64,000 nt of DNA, taken from assembly GCA_020698575.1 (NCBI GenBank), contig CM036245.1, positions 6,612,173 through 6,676,172 of the forward strand, read 5' to 3'. The first letter of the stretch is position 1; each line of letters starts with the position of its first letter. The position numbers were made by a program, and so were the translations under genes. Positions 9,637 to 21,239 of this stretch are shown piece by piece. The notes beneath the pieces were generated by a model. It was not told the DNA's origin and ran no database searches. It saw only the letters and a list, made by a program, of their open reading frames with translations. The DNA comes from Bostrychus sinensis (lineage: Eukaryota > Chordata > Actinopteri > Gobiiformes > Eleotridae).

Positions 9637-10464
9637 GTCTCTGGAGTCACTGTGGGGTGGCTGGGTTTTCTGCTGGGGCTTTAGTTTAACACATTTTTAT
9701 AAAATGTACCATACCAGAGGTGAAAACGACATTTTTTTGTTACATAATTACATTTTTTTTTTTTTTTACTTTATCAAGAAAATGCTTAAGTCTATAAATC
9801 AGCGTACACTGTCTCATGTACGCTTGGGCTTTTTTCATACAAGAGTAGCCCTCACTCATATGTACTGAGAACTCTTTAAAAAATGGTCAAATTAAACATG
9901 AGTTACAAAAACAGTTAATACTTACTTTATTGTAAATACAAATTTACCAGCATTTTTTCCCTAAAAAATCAAGGTAAATAATGAAATAAATAATCTGCCT
10001 ACCTTTACAATAAAAATGTAACAATATAAACTTCTTTTACATTTATATATTATATTACTATATATTTTATCATAAAAGTCTAAACATAAAATAATTAAAA
10101 AAAAAACTCTCTTTGAAACCTAAAAAATATGTTCAAAATTAATTTTTTAAATATTTTTCTGAAGTTACTGAGACACATAAGCTTTCTTGAAATAATTCTA
10201 GGTATCCTCTACAAAGTGTCCCCTGCCTCTGGTTGGGAAACAGTGCTCTAAATGAGTGATTTTTGACCTGGGTTCACACCTAGGTTTGGAGAGTGTAGTA
10301 ATAATCAGTATAATGTATGTATCGCCTTTGGAAATACTTGGAATATTTCTACTATTAGTAATTATTTTTAACCAATATACCTACCTAAAGTCAGTGTCAA
10401 TCTGCAATCCATATAACCCAAGATTTATAGTGTTTCCCATTTATTCAGAAGAGTACAGCCACTG
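9637..10464. other. Intron 5, AT-rich interval
   Basis: Mostly A/T-rich, with T runs (9752-9768) and tta/ata-rich sequence at 9930-10180. No repeat boundary, exon or RNA gene could be supported. Confidence 0.55.
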
Positions 10465-10680
10465 TTTTGTTCTCTTTTGAATAGAAACAGAGGAAAAAAG
10501 CTCTTTACTTCCCTTTGCATGATGCCATTTTTCTACAAAATGAAAAATAGCTGAGGAATCAGTGCTTCTGACAGTATAAATCTCTGTCAGATGGAGGACC
10601 TTAGCATTATTGTGATAAATTTTGTTTCTTGCGATATGGACAGTGCGTTAAATTCCTGATTATATTGTGCAGCCCTAGAC
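10465..10680 (+). mobile_element. Right-end fragment of the 'gctgcacgatat' MITE family plus an adjoining dispersed repeat
   Basis: The segment 10565-10678 (aatctctgtcagatggaggacc ... cttgcgatatgg ... attgtgcagccct) matches the right half of the complete copy at 12512-12960. The piece to its left (agaaacagaggaaaaaagct ... gatgccattttt ... ggaatcagtg) recurs at 28020-28110, so that piece is a dispersed repeat in its own right. Confidence 0.7.
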
Positions 10681-11264
10681 TTAGCCTCCTTCCTCACATA
10701 TATATTTCATAAAAGAAAAAAAAAACCACTGAACCATTTTATGTAAAGAATGTCAAAATATTAAAACTACACAGACGAACCTCCATCATAAACACATCAC
10801 ACCCAGCTTTCCTCTTTGTTTTGCTCCACTCTTAAACATTTACACCACGTCTCTGCCTTGTATTTTCTCCACACAGTTTTAAGTAAGCTCCGCCGCTCTC
10901 TCCGTCTCCATCTCTCGAGTGTCCGTGAAGTGTTTGTGACAGATGCTGAGCCGACACCTCTCGTAATGGTCCAGTGTAGTTCACGCTTCATGTTTTTTTT
11001 CCGGCACGTTTTCCAGGATTTACAGATGCTGACAGATGTGTTAAGGCAAGGAGAGGTGTGGAGCAAAGCTAAAGTCCGATAAGAGGCGACGTTGTTGTGG
11101 GTTAATTGTCTGTGTGCGCGAGTGTTGGAGGGAGACATGTTTAAATTAGTAATCGCAGGTTTTTGGTGAGAGAGACGATAAAATATGGATCAGTCTGAAG
11201 GTGCGGGGAGTTTAAAATATTTATGCTCTCCAATGTGCCACAGTGATCACTTCTGAGGCTTCAT
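10681..11264. other. Intron 5 interval with a GC-richer patch
   Basis: The stretch 10800-11130 is less AT-rich than its neighbours (ctccgccgctctctccgtctcc) and carries open frames on both strands of up to 113 codons. Neither translation resembles a known protein. No splice or promoter evidence makes it a gene. Confidence 0.45.
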
Positions 11265-11740
11265 TTCTTTATGGTATATTTCATGTTTTGACTTTCATAG
11301 CTCCAGTCTGGCTGAGCGGTATTTTGTCCCATTCACACACGTTTGAGTAATCCTGTATGCTGAGGCGCTGCCCTTCTCCAGAGCTGAAAACGCTGGGTCT
11401 CACAGCTCTACGTAGACGCGTGAAACCAGGAAGTGCCCCTGCGCGTTTCTAAAGCCCATACACTGTCATTCTGATAATTTCAACGCTTAAACTGGCGTCA
11501 TTACAAAGCAGTCAGCTCATTTATCTATCTGTTAGTGTCATGTTGCTAACAGATGTGCTAATTAGCCATTATATGCTCTGTCCAGTCCCCACTGCTACCG
11601 CAAGGGGGCGACAGACACCTAATCCAAGCATTCTCTGCAAAGTCAGAGTAGAAGACGTTTTTCATACATCATGTACACATAAAATACTGATACAAAGAAG
11701 TCCAAAACTGTTTTAAAAAGCATAATAGGACATTTAATAC
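11265..11740 (+). mobile_element. TTAA-type MITE family, copy A (with CTCF-like motif)
   Basis: Same sequence as the copies near 34.4, 37.1, 51.9 and 62.1 kb: gtttgagtaatcctgtatgc, tctcacagctctacgtagac, ccaggaagtg, gctcatttatctatctgtta, tgctctgtccagtcccc. The right end, gcataataggacatttaa, matches the inverted left end of other copies. A CTCF-like core, ccgcaagggggcgac, lies at 11598-11612. The left end is degraded. No coding capacity. Confidence 0.8.
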
Positions 11741-12511
11741 ATTTTAAAGCAACCCTATGTGGGGCTGACAGCCTCTGGTCACTGAGTCGATTAATCGGTT
11801 GGTGAGGTCTTGGTCCTCAGTTGGATCCACTTTTTGCATTAATAAAGCTGGCCTAATTTATTACCTGATAACTCTAATTTTGCATTTTATTTAAGATAGC
11901 GTAGATGATTTTGAAGACAACAATATATTTTACAGCCATCTTCCCAAATGTTTTATGACCTAATAAATGTGGAGTCACTTGTTTGTATAAGACTCTGGCA
12001 AGTTCCACATATCCTTTGGTGGATTTCAGTCGATCAATCATTGTGCTAAACTTCGATTGACTAACAATTTCTTTGGTCAACTACAGCCCTAACTCTGCGT
12101 AAGTTCAGGTTGCAGATACCAAAGTAGACAACAACTGTAGCAAACACAACATAGGCCTGTTACTCAGATATCTTTTAAAAAATACATTTCTTGTAAACAT
12201 ATGCTTTGTCTAGATACGCCTTCTTACCTTAGTAACAATAGACTATCGCAATCGCATACCCTATCGCAAGCCGGGACAAAGACACAAATCAAGTGTATTA
12301 AATAGTTATCAAAAAGTAAATTAAAGTAGTGGTCTGTGATAAAGTTTGTCATGAAGTTTAAAAATTAAATTCATTTATTTTGAGATGCTAAAATGAAAAT
12401 TAAATGTGAAATGTAAATATTTTTTGTTAAAAAGGGGCAGAAAATATAAGATTTATTCTTCTCTCTGCTCCTTTTCATTCAAACTTCATACTGTCATGTA
12501 AACATATTTCT

Positions 12512-12960
12512 ATGGCTGCACGATATGGAGAAAACATGCGATATTTGATAACTATGTTGAAAATTGCGATAACGATATAATTGCGATATTTGAAAATAGA
12601 GCCTACTTTTTGAACATAGTAAGTTAAATTCACTACATTTCATAAAAATGTAAGTTCCTGTATTTACAAGTCAAAACAGCCACAAAATCAAAACTTAACA
12701 CAGACTAAACCAGGAATAAAACAAGGCTAAGCTGGGACTAAATGAATTAAATTACCACTAAAACTGGACTTTTTAAACATTTTTATTTAGTCACAACACA
12801 TGTTCTTTTAATGCTCTGGTGGAAAATGATTCTTCAGTGTAAATCTCTGTCAGATGGAAGACCACAGCGTTATTGCGATATATTTAGATTCTTGCGATAC
12901 GGATATTGTGTTTGCTGATATTGCGATAACGATAATTTTGCAATGTATTGTGCAGTCCCT
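12512..12960. mobile_element. MITE with gctgcacgatat inverted ends and a 10-bp flanking direct repeat
   Basis: The left end atggctgcacgatatgg mirrors the right end ttgtgcagtccct. Perfect direct repeats acatatttct (12502-12511 and 12961-12970) flank it; an 8-bp hAT-type duplication extended by chance is likely. The interior is rich in ttgcgataacgat. It also includes a short actaaaccagg-type patch (12700-12745). This is a very common fish repeat type with no ORF. Confidence 0.8.
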
Positions 12961-12970
12961 ACATATTTCT

Positions 12971-14620
12971 GCTTTTTGTTTTTCTTTTATATAATAAATG
13001 AAATGAATAAATAAATACAAAATAAATAAATACAAAATAAATAAAGCCTGAGTAAATGGAGAGGATTGCATCATGGAGGGTGTCCGGCCTGAAACCTTGC
13101 ATGCTCGGCAGAATATTTACTGTGGCGAATCCAGAAAAGAGAATATTTTTATAATTTTCTTGGTCCATATTTTGGTCTAAAAAGGTTCCTTAGTGTTGTA
13201 TCTTTAAGCACTGATTTAATTTGTTCTTAAGTGATGGTTTTTGCGTTGTACAGATATTTTTCTGGATGTTGCGTGCTTTTGAAAGACTGACACAAACACC
13301 TGTTACTGCCCAATCTCTGAAAGCACCTGCTGCCTCTGTGCGTCCCATATGTCCAGTACTGCTGCTCACATATCTGTTCACAGCTTACCGCATCACATCT
13401 GAGAGATTAAAACACTCCCAATCCCGGAAACGGCGTCCCCAAAGCCACAAATGAAATGAATATTATGATGTATGCAAAAAAAAATACAAAAAAATCAATT
13501 TGGCATATTGCATACACCACTAATGTAATGGCAGGAATAATGGCTTTGGATGCTACTCTTTTAGCCATGTAACGCAAGGCTACAACAACGGCACGCATTA
13601 ACCTTCAACCCGTCCCTTTTCATTGTAATCCCGCAAATTCCATTATTCTCAGCTCCATTTGTCTGTATAGGAATCCCTCGTCGTTTTTTTTTTTCCAGCT
13701 AGTATTATTCCTCATATAACCTGCTACGTCCCGTGTTAATCTGCCAACAGCACTTTGAGTAAAAAAAAAAAACAACAACAAGAAGAAGACATAAATCCGC
13801 CACTTTGCGAAGCCCACTAATTGCGCAAAAGAGCGATCATCCCCTTCGATGGGTTTAAGGACTTAAGACAAATAGATTAAAGCGCCCAGGTGATAGTGAT
13901 AATGCAGGTTTTACGGTTATTTAACGCTTAGAAGAGCAGAGAAAGTGGGGCATTGTGCGCTTAGGACGGTGCCGTTACACATGACAGGAGCCTAGCACAA
14001 CACTGACCTAATGCACCGCAGCATCAAACGAACGCACAGACGGACATCAGAGCACTTTACACCACTGTTGTGTTCTCAGTACAAAGAGAAGAGTTTCACT
14101 GAACTTAAAAAAAAAAAAGGATTATGCTTTATTTTTGAGCGCTAAATGAGATGGACTGGTTTGAACTTTGGTTTTTGGCGATAGAAACACTAACAGGTCA
14201 TTAAACGGCAAACATTTTTCTCCTATTTGTAAAGGGGAGTTAATTAGCAAAATGTAGATTTACTAAGGAGTAGTTTGTGTTCTCAACTTGTGGGTCAGGA
14301 CCCCAAAGTGCTACATATGTGAATGGGTGGTCGACGTTTGGACATTCACTACAATTTGGTAATTTGTGTTCTTGTCATAAATTATTCAAGTTGTCCACTG
14401 TGCTAACTTAATACATATATTTCTGCCCCATCCTAAAAAATGATTCTTAACATTCAGAATTTGATTTTATGAAAGATACAGCTCTCACTCCGCAGGACAC
14501 CAAACAGACACACGTTAACAGTTTTTGAGAAAATGAGCCTTAACACAGCCTTGACTCCAGATGTCTGTCTGGTCTATAAATCACAGAAAATGACAGAAAA
14601 TGATGTAAAAAGTTGGAGTA
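12971..14620. other. Intron 5 interval, partly single-copy in appearance
   Basis: It opens with an (aaataaata)n stretch (13005-13045). From about 13540 to 14060 the sequence is balanced in composition and has no repeat signature that I recognise (for example cgctacttt... and gcgcttaggacggtgccg). It could be ordinary unique intron or a conserved non-coding block. A poly-A tract lies at 14107-14118. Confidence 0.4.
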
Positions 14621-14760
14621 ATACATAGATTCAAGATTCAAGATTCCTTTGTCATTCAGTAAGACATCACAGATGAAGTGCAGAACGAAATTTTGTGTTG
14701 CACAGGCGCGAAAAGCAATCGTAAAAGAGCCTAACTGTGTTTTTGTCACGAGCCAGTGTA
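14621..14760. repeat. Dispersed repeat tail (fish 'cctttgtcattc ... acgaaatttt' type)
   Basis: Begins with the short tandem attcaag (14626-14645), then ttcctttgtcattcagtaag and gaacgaaattttgtgttgc. This wording is frequent at the 3' ends of teleost retroposons. The exact family was not identified. Confidence 0.45.
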
Positions 14761-14829
14761 GCTGTTGCTGACATGGGTTCCGCCATTGTTAATAATAATA
14801 TACTTTAATACCTTAATACTTCACACAGC

Positions 14830-14885
14830 AGTATTGCTCAGTTAGTAGAGCTTCGGTGTCGTGGGTTCTAGTCCGGACACTTTTC
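14830..14885 (+). mobile_element. Truncated tRNA-derived SINE head
   Basis: The segment gctcagttagtagagc resembles a D-arm with polymerase III A box, and gggttctagtccgg resembles a T-arm with B box, but the anticodon region between them is too short for a real tRNA. The remnant sits in ordinary intron. Confidence 0.55.
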
Positions 14886-15789
14886 TGAATGTCTATCCCT
14901 CATGATTTCCTGTCACTGCTCCACTGTGTACTATCTAATAAAGTCTGAAAATGCCCAAACATATCTAAATAAATAAATTAATACTTTAGTTGTTATTAAT
15001 AAAAAAAATAAATGTATTGAAAAAATGCGCAAAAAAAAATCTTCCATGTGTTTTGTATTTTGTGCTGCTGTAAATGGGCCCACTGAAACTTTTATTTTAA
15101 AGGACTGAACTCACACCGATTGAAGTTGTAGGCCATAAGCTGCTAAAAATAACACAAAGGCTGTGTGTGCCATAGCTCCTGTCTGCTTCTCCAAACTGGG
15201 AGTGTGGTGGTGACAGGACTTAAGGGGATAAGATCCAGTACCTATCACATGACTACTGCTAATGACTACCATGCAGTTTATTTTATTAGCAGAAATAGCT
15301 GAAGAGTTTAATAGAGAAAGTGTTTTGTAAATGTGTGATTTGGGTTGGTCTGGAAGTGTGGAAAGTGCCATCAGGCCTGGTTTATCCTGTAGCTGGTAGC
15401 TTTTATGGTTTGGCTGGTACTTAAACCACTGTAATGCCATAATACTCCTCTACCACTGCACGTCCCCATCTGTTTCTGCTAAAAGTTTCACTTACTTCTT
15501 AAAGTCCAAGCTCAAATTTACATCCTACACTATTTATGGTTCCTCAGTGCACTTTTAAACTGCACCTAATGCTACTAAAGGGAAATGTATACCATGGCTG
15601 CCTGACACTGGATACTCAATATTATATAATTCGTGTAAAGATGTGTACCTTTCTAAATGATCAGTGTCGTTAGTCATGGAAAATAACTTATGTTCACTCA
15701 AAAAGTACTTTCTGAGGACACTTCTAAATACATGTTTCTGCTATAGTAATTTCTTGATGAAAAAAGGTATTTCTCTCTGGCAAAATTGA
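14886..15789. other. Intron 5 interval, nothing recognised
   Basis: AT-rich intron with short A runs. A 109-codon minus-strand frame at 15111-15440 lacks similarity to any protein I know. No element boundaries seen. Confidence 0.5.
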
Positions 15790-16414
15790 CTGTAGTAGTA
15801 GTAGAAGCGATTGTAGTAGTAGTAGTAGAAGCAATTGTAGTAATAGTAGTAGTAGTAGTAGAAGCAATGTAGTAGTAGTAGAAACAATGGTAGTAGTAGT
15901 AGTTGTAGTAGAAGCATATGCAGTAGTAGTAGTAGAAGCTTATGCAGTAGTAGTAGTAGTAGTAGCAGTAGTAGTAGTAGTAGTAGAAGCAATTGTAGTA
16001 ATAGTAGTAGTAGTAGTAATAGTAGAAGCAATTGTAGTAGTAGTAGTAGAAGCAATTGTAGTAGTAGTGGTAATAGTAGAAGCAATGTAGTAGTAGTAGA
16101 AACAATGGTAGTAGTAGTAGAAGCAATTGTAGTAGTAGTAGTAGAAGCAATTGTAGTAGTAGTAGTAGTGGTAATAGTAGAAGCAATGTAGTAGTAGTAG
16201 AAACAATGGTAGTAGTAGTAGTTGTAGTAGAAGCATATGCAGTAGTAGTAGTAGTAGCAGTAGTAGTAGCAATTGTAGTAGTAGTAGTAGAAGCAATTGT
16301 AGTAGTAGTAGTAGAAGCAATTGTAGTAGTAGTAGTAGTAGTAGCAATTGTAGTAGTAGTAGTAGCAATTGTAGTAGTAGTAGTAGCAATTGTAGTAGTA
16401 GTAGAAGCAATTGC

Positions 16415-16458
<44 letters not shown>

Positions 16459-17062
16459 CAATTGTAGTAGTAGTAGCAGTAGCAATTGTAGTAGTAGCAA
16501 TTGTAGTAGTAGTAGAAGCAATTGCAGTAGTAGTAGTAGAAGCATATGCAGTAGTAGTAGTAGTAGTAGCAGTAGTAGTAGTAGTAGTAGAAGCAATTGT
16601 AGTAATAGTAGTAGTAGTAGTAATAGTAGAAGCAATTGTAGTAGTAGTAGTAGTAGAAGCAATTGTAGTAGTAGTAGTAGAAGCAATTGTAGTAGTAGTA
16701 GTAGTGGTAATAGTAGAAGCAATGTAGTAGAAACAATGGTAGTAGTAGTAGTTGTAGTAGAAGCATATGCAGTAGTAGTAGTAGTAGTAGTAGTAGCAAT
16801 TGTAGTAGTAGTAGTAGCAATTGTAGTAGTAGAAGCAATTGCAGTAGTAGAAGCAATTGCAGTAGTAGTAGTAGTAGAAGCATATGCAGTAGTAGTAGTA
16901 TATGCAGTAGTAGTAGTATATGCAGTAGTAGTAGTAGTAGTAGTAATGGATGTAGAAGCAACTGTAGTAGTAATAGAAACAATGGTAGTAGTAGTAGTAG
17001 TAGTAGAAGCATATGCAGTAGTAGTAGTAGTAATGGATGTAGTAGCAACAGTAGAAGTGTAG
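15790..17062 (+). repeat. 1.27-kb interrupted (TAG)n array with higher-order structure
   Basis: Runs of tag are interrupted by gaagcaattg, gaagcatatgcag, gtggtaatag and gaaacaatgg. The block gaaacaatggtagtagtag followed by ttgtagtagaagcatatgc occurs at 15881, 16200 and 16730, showing internal block duplication. Two of the three frames on each strand are open, giving long Val- or Leu/Tyr-rich artefact peptides. It ends 170 bp upstream of exon 6. Confidence 0.97.
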
Positions 17063-17231
17063 AAGTCTTTGCTAGTAGCAAAGAATTTTCTATTTACGTA
17101 CATTTTGCAGCCAATACTTTTTTACTTTTGTTCAAGTAATAATTTGGTGGAGTACTTTTACTTCTACTTATTATTTTGAAGTAACAATACTTTTACTTGA
17201 CTCCAGATGTTGATGTGCTGCGTTTGTTCAG

Positions 17232-17313
17232 TTGGCAGGTGAGGCCCAGGAGCTGTTCTCAGTTCGTCACGGTCCTGTCCGAACGGCCCGCATCCTGCCG
17301 GCCCCTCATATCA
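17232..17313 (+). CDS. bcas3: BCAS3 coding exon 5 (exon 6): residues 104-131
   Basis: Acceptor tttgttcag, donor gtaagt. It encodes LAGEAQELFSVRHGPVRTAR followed by ILPAPHI and ends one base into the next codon (phase 1). GEAQELFSVRHGP-R-ARILPAP is invariant-looking BCAS3 propeller sequence. The polypyrimidine tract before the acceptor is weak (tgctgcgtttgttcag), and the TAG array lies just upstream, so recognition of this exon may depend on other signals. Confidence 0.95.
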
Positions 17314-17334
17314 GTAAGTGTTTTTATTTTAATA

Positions 17335-17640
17335 ATCAGTAGGTTACTTATCATCTCAGGTCCTGGGTTTGATTCCCGGACTGTGTGGGGCCGTTTGTGT
17401 GGAGTTTGGATGTTCTCCCTGTGTCTGGGTGGGTTTCCTCCATCAACCTAAAACATGCGCAACAGGCTAATCCTCCAGGTACCAAGATGGTTTCTGGGTC
17501 AGGATCTGGAGAAGGATCCCTGGGTGCTGCACTGTGGTCACCTCTTGCCCCAGTGGCATTGAAGCAAGGGTCAAATGCTGCAGAAGACAAATTTCCCTCT
17601 AGGTCAATAAAATATACCTTAAAACGGATCTCGGTAACTC
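17335..17640 (+). mobile_element. tRNA-derived SINE
   Basis: It starts 20-30 bp after the exon 6 donor. The segment cctgggtttgattcccgg is a polymerase III B-box match, followed by the characteristic body ggggccgtttgtgtggagtt, tggatgttctccctgtgtct and gggtttcctcc. It ends near aggtcaataaaatatacctt. The A-box region is degraded. Plus-strand orientation. Confidence 0.75.
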
Positions 17641-18189
17641 ATTTCTTCGCTGTTTCTTTCTTTTTTCCCTCTACGGAGCCCCTACATTTCAGAGTAAAGT
17701 ATTGTTGTAAATACTCAAAAGTCCATTTGACTTCTGTTTGACCCCTCACTCGACTTTACTTGCATTTTCTTTTCCTTGTACCTGAACATAGTTTTTTCTG
17801 CCCTGATGAAAATTGAGAAATACAGCCATCTCTAGCTTGTTGTCTGGCTCTAACTGCGATGTACCAATTTCTCGTGGGACTCTATTCTTTCGTGACACCG
17901 GGTCGGCGACTTTCAGACCTGCCAGTGTCGTTTACGGCCCAGAGACGGCAGGGGGAGATGCAGGACGCTTCATTCACCCCACAACAACTCATTTAACCAT
18001 CACACAGACTCCCAAACAGTTTATTTAAGGTGAAAATGTTACTGAGTTTTGCTTTAACCTGTCAAAGATTTCTTGACAGGGTTGCCTTTTATAACTAAAC
18101 TTACCATCCACTTGCCACAAATGCTCCAAAGTGCTCTAGACACAATATATCAGCAAATATTTGTCAATTTTGTATCTTCTTTCGCTTAT
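17641..18189. other. Intron 6 interval, nothing firm
   Basis: Mixed-composition intron. The stretch 17840-18000 is somewhat GC-rich (ccgggtcggcgactttcag) but without a splice-bounded frame. No repeat recognised. Confidence 0.45.
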
Positions 18190-18275
18190 TCCCATTCACA
18201 GCTGACTGGAGCCTATCCCAGCAACGTTGTGCTTTAGGGGGGGTACACCCTGGACAGTGGCCGCAGGGCTGACTG
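18190..18275. repeat. Dispersed 'ggagcctatcccagc ... tacaccctggaca' motif
   Basis: The segment tgactggagcctatcccagc ... ggtacaccctggacagtgg is a common vertebrate repeat phrase. Related pieces lie at 31040-31110 (inverted), 38598-38650, 48410-48475 and 52735-52800. I do not know its parent element. Confidence 0.55.
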
Positions 18276-18381
18276 GGCTAATGTATAAATCGGCTATTAT
18301 AAAATCAGGATTAGACAAATTAGAGCGTTTGCAGTGAGTTTGTTGACGTTTGCTGTCCAAGTACCAAGTTGAAAGGATATA

Positions 18382-19120
18382 CCGTATTTTCCGGACTATA
18401 AGTCGCACTTTTGTTCATAGTCTGGCTAGGGGTGTGACGTATACTCAAGTGTGACTTATATATTAAAATATTTCAGGTGTTGGTTAGAGGGCGCTCTAGG
18501 CTTGTGTACCAGCATCTGCTGCACCTGTACCGCTGACAATTTAAAATGTAAACATTACCACTAACAACTTAGGCTATAAAGACAACTGAGAAAGAGCGGA
18601 ATAATTGGAAATGGAACTGATGCTGAGTCTGACGACAGCCACGCAGAGGAGGAAGCGGCGCTTCGTCTACCTCCGGAGTTGGCGGAGTTGTTCAGAAGCG
18701 ACACCGAGGATGAAGAATTTAAAGGATTTAGTGATTAGGAGTGAGATGGTGAGTTTGGTGAACTTGTTATATTATGTTCTTTATGCTATAGTTATGTGAA
18801 TAACTGTTAATATATTACGTTAACATACGAGACACCTATTCAGTTCGTTGTTTATGCTTCATGTAGCTGAATAACCATCAATGTGTTACGTTAGCATAGC
18901 GCACACCTATTCAGCTGTTGTTCTCTATTCTATTATTACTATAACTTGCCTTTCAACATGAAATGTCTGCTTCTTGGTGTCGGATTTTGTAAAATAAATT
19001 TTCCCAAAAAAATGCGACTTATTGTCCAGTGCGTCTTATATACATTTTTTTCTTCATTATGCATTTTTTAGCTAGTGTGGCTTATACTCCAGAGCGACTT
19101 ATAGTCCGGCAAAATACAGG
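18382..19120 (+). mobile_element. pogo/Tigger-like non-autonomous element, copy 1 (739 bp, TA target site)
   Basis: The ends are ccgtattttccggactataa on the left and, inverted, cctgtattttgccggactat on the right. TA flanks both sides (18380-18381, 19121-19122), as in Tc1/mariner-pogo elements. An open tail at 18607-18738 reads GNGTDAESDDSHAEEEA, then PPELAELFRSDTEDEEFKGF and a stop. It is preceded by KSGI, which resembles the acidic C-terminus that follows the DDE domain in pogo-like transposases (KKxGIxNxxDGTED...). It is thus an internally deleted copy that keeps the end of its transposase gene. Confidence 0.75.
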
Positions 19121-19130
19121 TATTCAGCAG

Positions 19131-19149
19131 ATATATATATATATATATA
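19131..19149. repeat. (TA)n microsatellite
   Basis: About nine TA dinucleotides immediately downstream of the pogo-like element. Confidence 0.9.
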
Positions 19150-20221
19150 GATAATGGAGAAAAATCCATGTTCACTATGAAATATGAAATATTCAAAAGC
19201 CCTAGACTTGATATAGATCATTCCAATGTGAATATAGTTTCCATCTTGTTCCATTTACATATTTCGGATGTTAGTGCAAAGCTGGTGTCAACAGCGTCAG
19301 TAACTTGTGAATAAAGTGTGCTCAGTTATGTCTTTATGCATTTATTCGACTCACTCCAGAAGTTTGATCTCTGCAGGTGTCAAACGAAACTCCTGACAGC
19401 TGCGTTCGTCCCCCGCTGGTTCACAGCCTTTTTGTTCTGTCTGTGGCCCAGTCTTTCAGCGCATTTCAACCACAAACAATGAACGCATTCGTACAGAGAG
19501 AGAAAGAGAGAGAGGAAGAGAGGAGAGCTCTGGAAGTGGATGAAAGCAAACCGCATTAACAAGCAGCAGAAGCAGAAGATATCCCCAACACATGAGGGGG
19601 CCATTTTGTCTCACAGAAAATAAAAATGAATTGTATTGAAGGCAGTGTTAGTGATTTCAATCTGCGAACTAACAATGTTGCTTTGTGGTCTAATGTTAAA
19701 AGCCCTATTGTGAATCTAAAAGTGGGACAGAAAGACTAAAATAGGTGTTGAGTGTAATTCAAGGTTCCCATTTCCAAGTATAGAGAAGGAAGTGTTGTTA
19801 AATCGATTCATTCGTTACCCCCTGTGAACCTTTTTGGACTTCCGACGTCTCCCAAAATGACTCCTCGCAGTGAACAGATGAGCTTTCAGGAAGCAGACAT
19901 GTAATGGTATGGGCTGTGTTCTTCTGTTCTTCCAGCTGAGGTCAGGCAGGTTGGACATCATTAGCATCAGGCTTCGTCAGGACATAGAAGTCGCACTGTA
20001 GTGACTTTGACAGTGCATAAATTGTCTCATTGTTTCCGGCTCAGTTCAGAGTCAGACTGTGGCCCAGATTTGATTATTTTAGTTTCTTATTTATTTATAA
20101 AAAGGACACATGTACATGGATATGGACATGACCAATTATATTACAAGTATTTTTCACAATATTATAAACTAAGCACAAAAAGTAAGAATATTTGTGTTTG
20201 GTTGATTATTTTTTTGTTAAA
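19150..20221. other. Intron 6 interval, nothing firm
   Basis: Contains gagagagaaagagagagagg near 19496, and two short overlapping frames with no recognisable product. No element boundary seen. Confidence 0.45.
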
Positions 20222-20225
20222 TTAA

Positions 20226-20993
20226 AGTTACACTGTGTAACTTTTCTCCTAAATATGTGGGGCATACTGACTTGTTTTTGTGATTTTTTTGAGCGATTAT
20301 AAGGCCTGAGGCGTGATCTGTTGCTCCGAGCGGGGCTTCTGTACTGAGAAACCACCCTCGCAACTTGGCCGGGAGCGCTCCGCTGTTCAGGAAAAGTCAC
20401 GTGACAGGGAACGACTTGCTTTACGGCATTCCCTTCTGCTCTTATACCTGAGGTGCAGTATAACCATGAAGCTACTTTTAGCGTTGTTATTTTCACCAGT
20501 TCGTCAGGGCCGAAGGACACAAGAAGATGAAGACAATGTCGGACGAGGCAAGATAAAGAAAATGTGAAAGGGACCGCACCAGATCACACACAAGAGTCAA
20601 CATCGGACAGACTTTTGCTCGCTGGCGTCAGATGAGAGACAGAGAAGGCTGCAAATCAGATCACGTTTTTGCTTCTTTATTGTTGGACAGGTAAATTAGC
20701 CTTCTTATTTTTTCTTTAGAACGTGCTTTTTCATACAGTTATTAGTTGTTTTTACTGCGACCATTGCGCGATATTTGTTGATAAGCTAACGCTAGAGCTA
20801 ACTCTATAGAAGATCCAGTCCAAACTTCCAAAGGTAGCAGCAGGTCAACTAAAGTTGAAACAATGATGGAAATAGACGCACGCTCGCACAGTTTCAGAAG
20901 GAGGAGGGGCCCTAGTGTTTACGTTTTGCGACGGTGCAGTGGACACCTGTGGCCTCTAGAGGCGCAAGACCGGGAATCTTACACAGTGTAACT
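20226..20993. mobile_element. TTAA-flanked element (piggyBac-like MITE), 768 bp
   Basis: Both ends read agttacactgtgtaa (left direct, right inverted, 15 bp perfect). Each is flanked by TTAA (20222-20225 and 20994-20997), the piggyBac target site. The interior is relatively GC-rich (gagcgctccgctgttcagg) with no transposase. Confidence 0.75.
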
Positions 20994-21239
20994 TTAAAAA
21001 AATGTTAATTTGCCAATATGTCTTGTTTCTTCAGACTTCTAGTCATTTATTTCACCAAACAGGACACAACAGCACATTGGCCGAGCCCCACGTACTCAAA
21101 CAATCAAACACAAAGCACAAATGCATTTTTTTTTATCTTTCTGCTTCTGTTTTCTTTCAGGGTTGCTACAGTGAACCAGTTGCACTGTGAATTTTTTTTT
21201 TTTTTTTTTATGTTTCAAGCATTTATTTATTAATTTTGT

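Noticed and set aside
9082..9868. (HTDTHR)n frames around the decamer array
   Set aside because: The array has a 10-bp period, so all frames cycle through stop-free words; no gene context.
14830..14885. True tRNA gene
   Set aside because: D-arm and T-arm-like pieces are only about 15 nt apart, leaving no anticodon arm; it is a SINE remnant.
15698..17103. Frames of up to 446 codons of poly-Leu/Tyr/Val
   Set aside because: Artefacts of the TAG trinucleotide array: two of three frames on each strand lack stops by construction.
17335..17640. Protein-coding frame of 118 codons (17385-17741) right after exon 6
   Set aside because: It is a translation of the SINE body; the exon 6 donor at 17314 is consensus and the phase fits exon 7.
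18605..18799. 64-codon frame with basic MELMLSLTTATQRRKRRF start
   Set aside because: It is the out-of-frame shadow of the pogo-like transposase tail, which reads in another frame.
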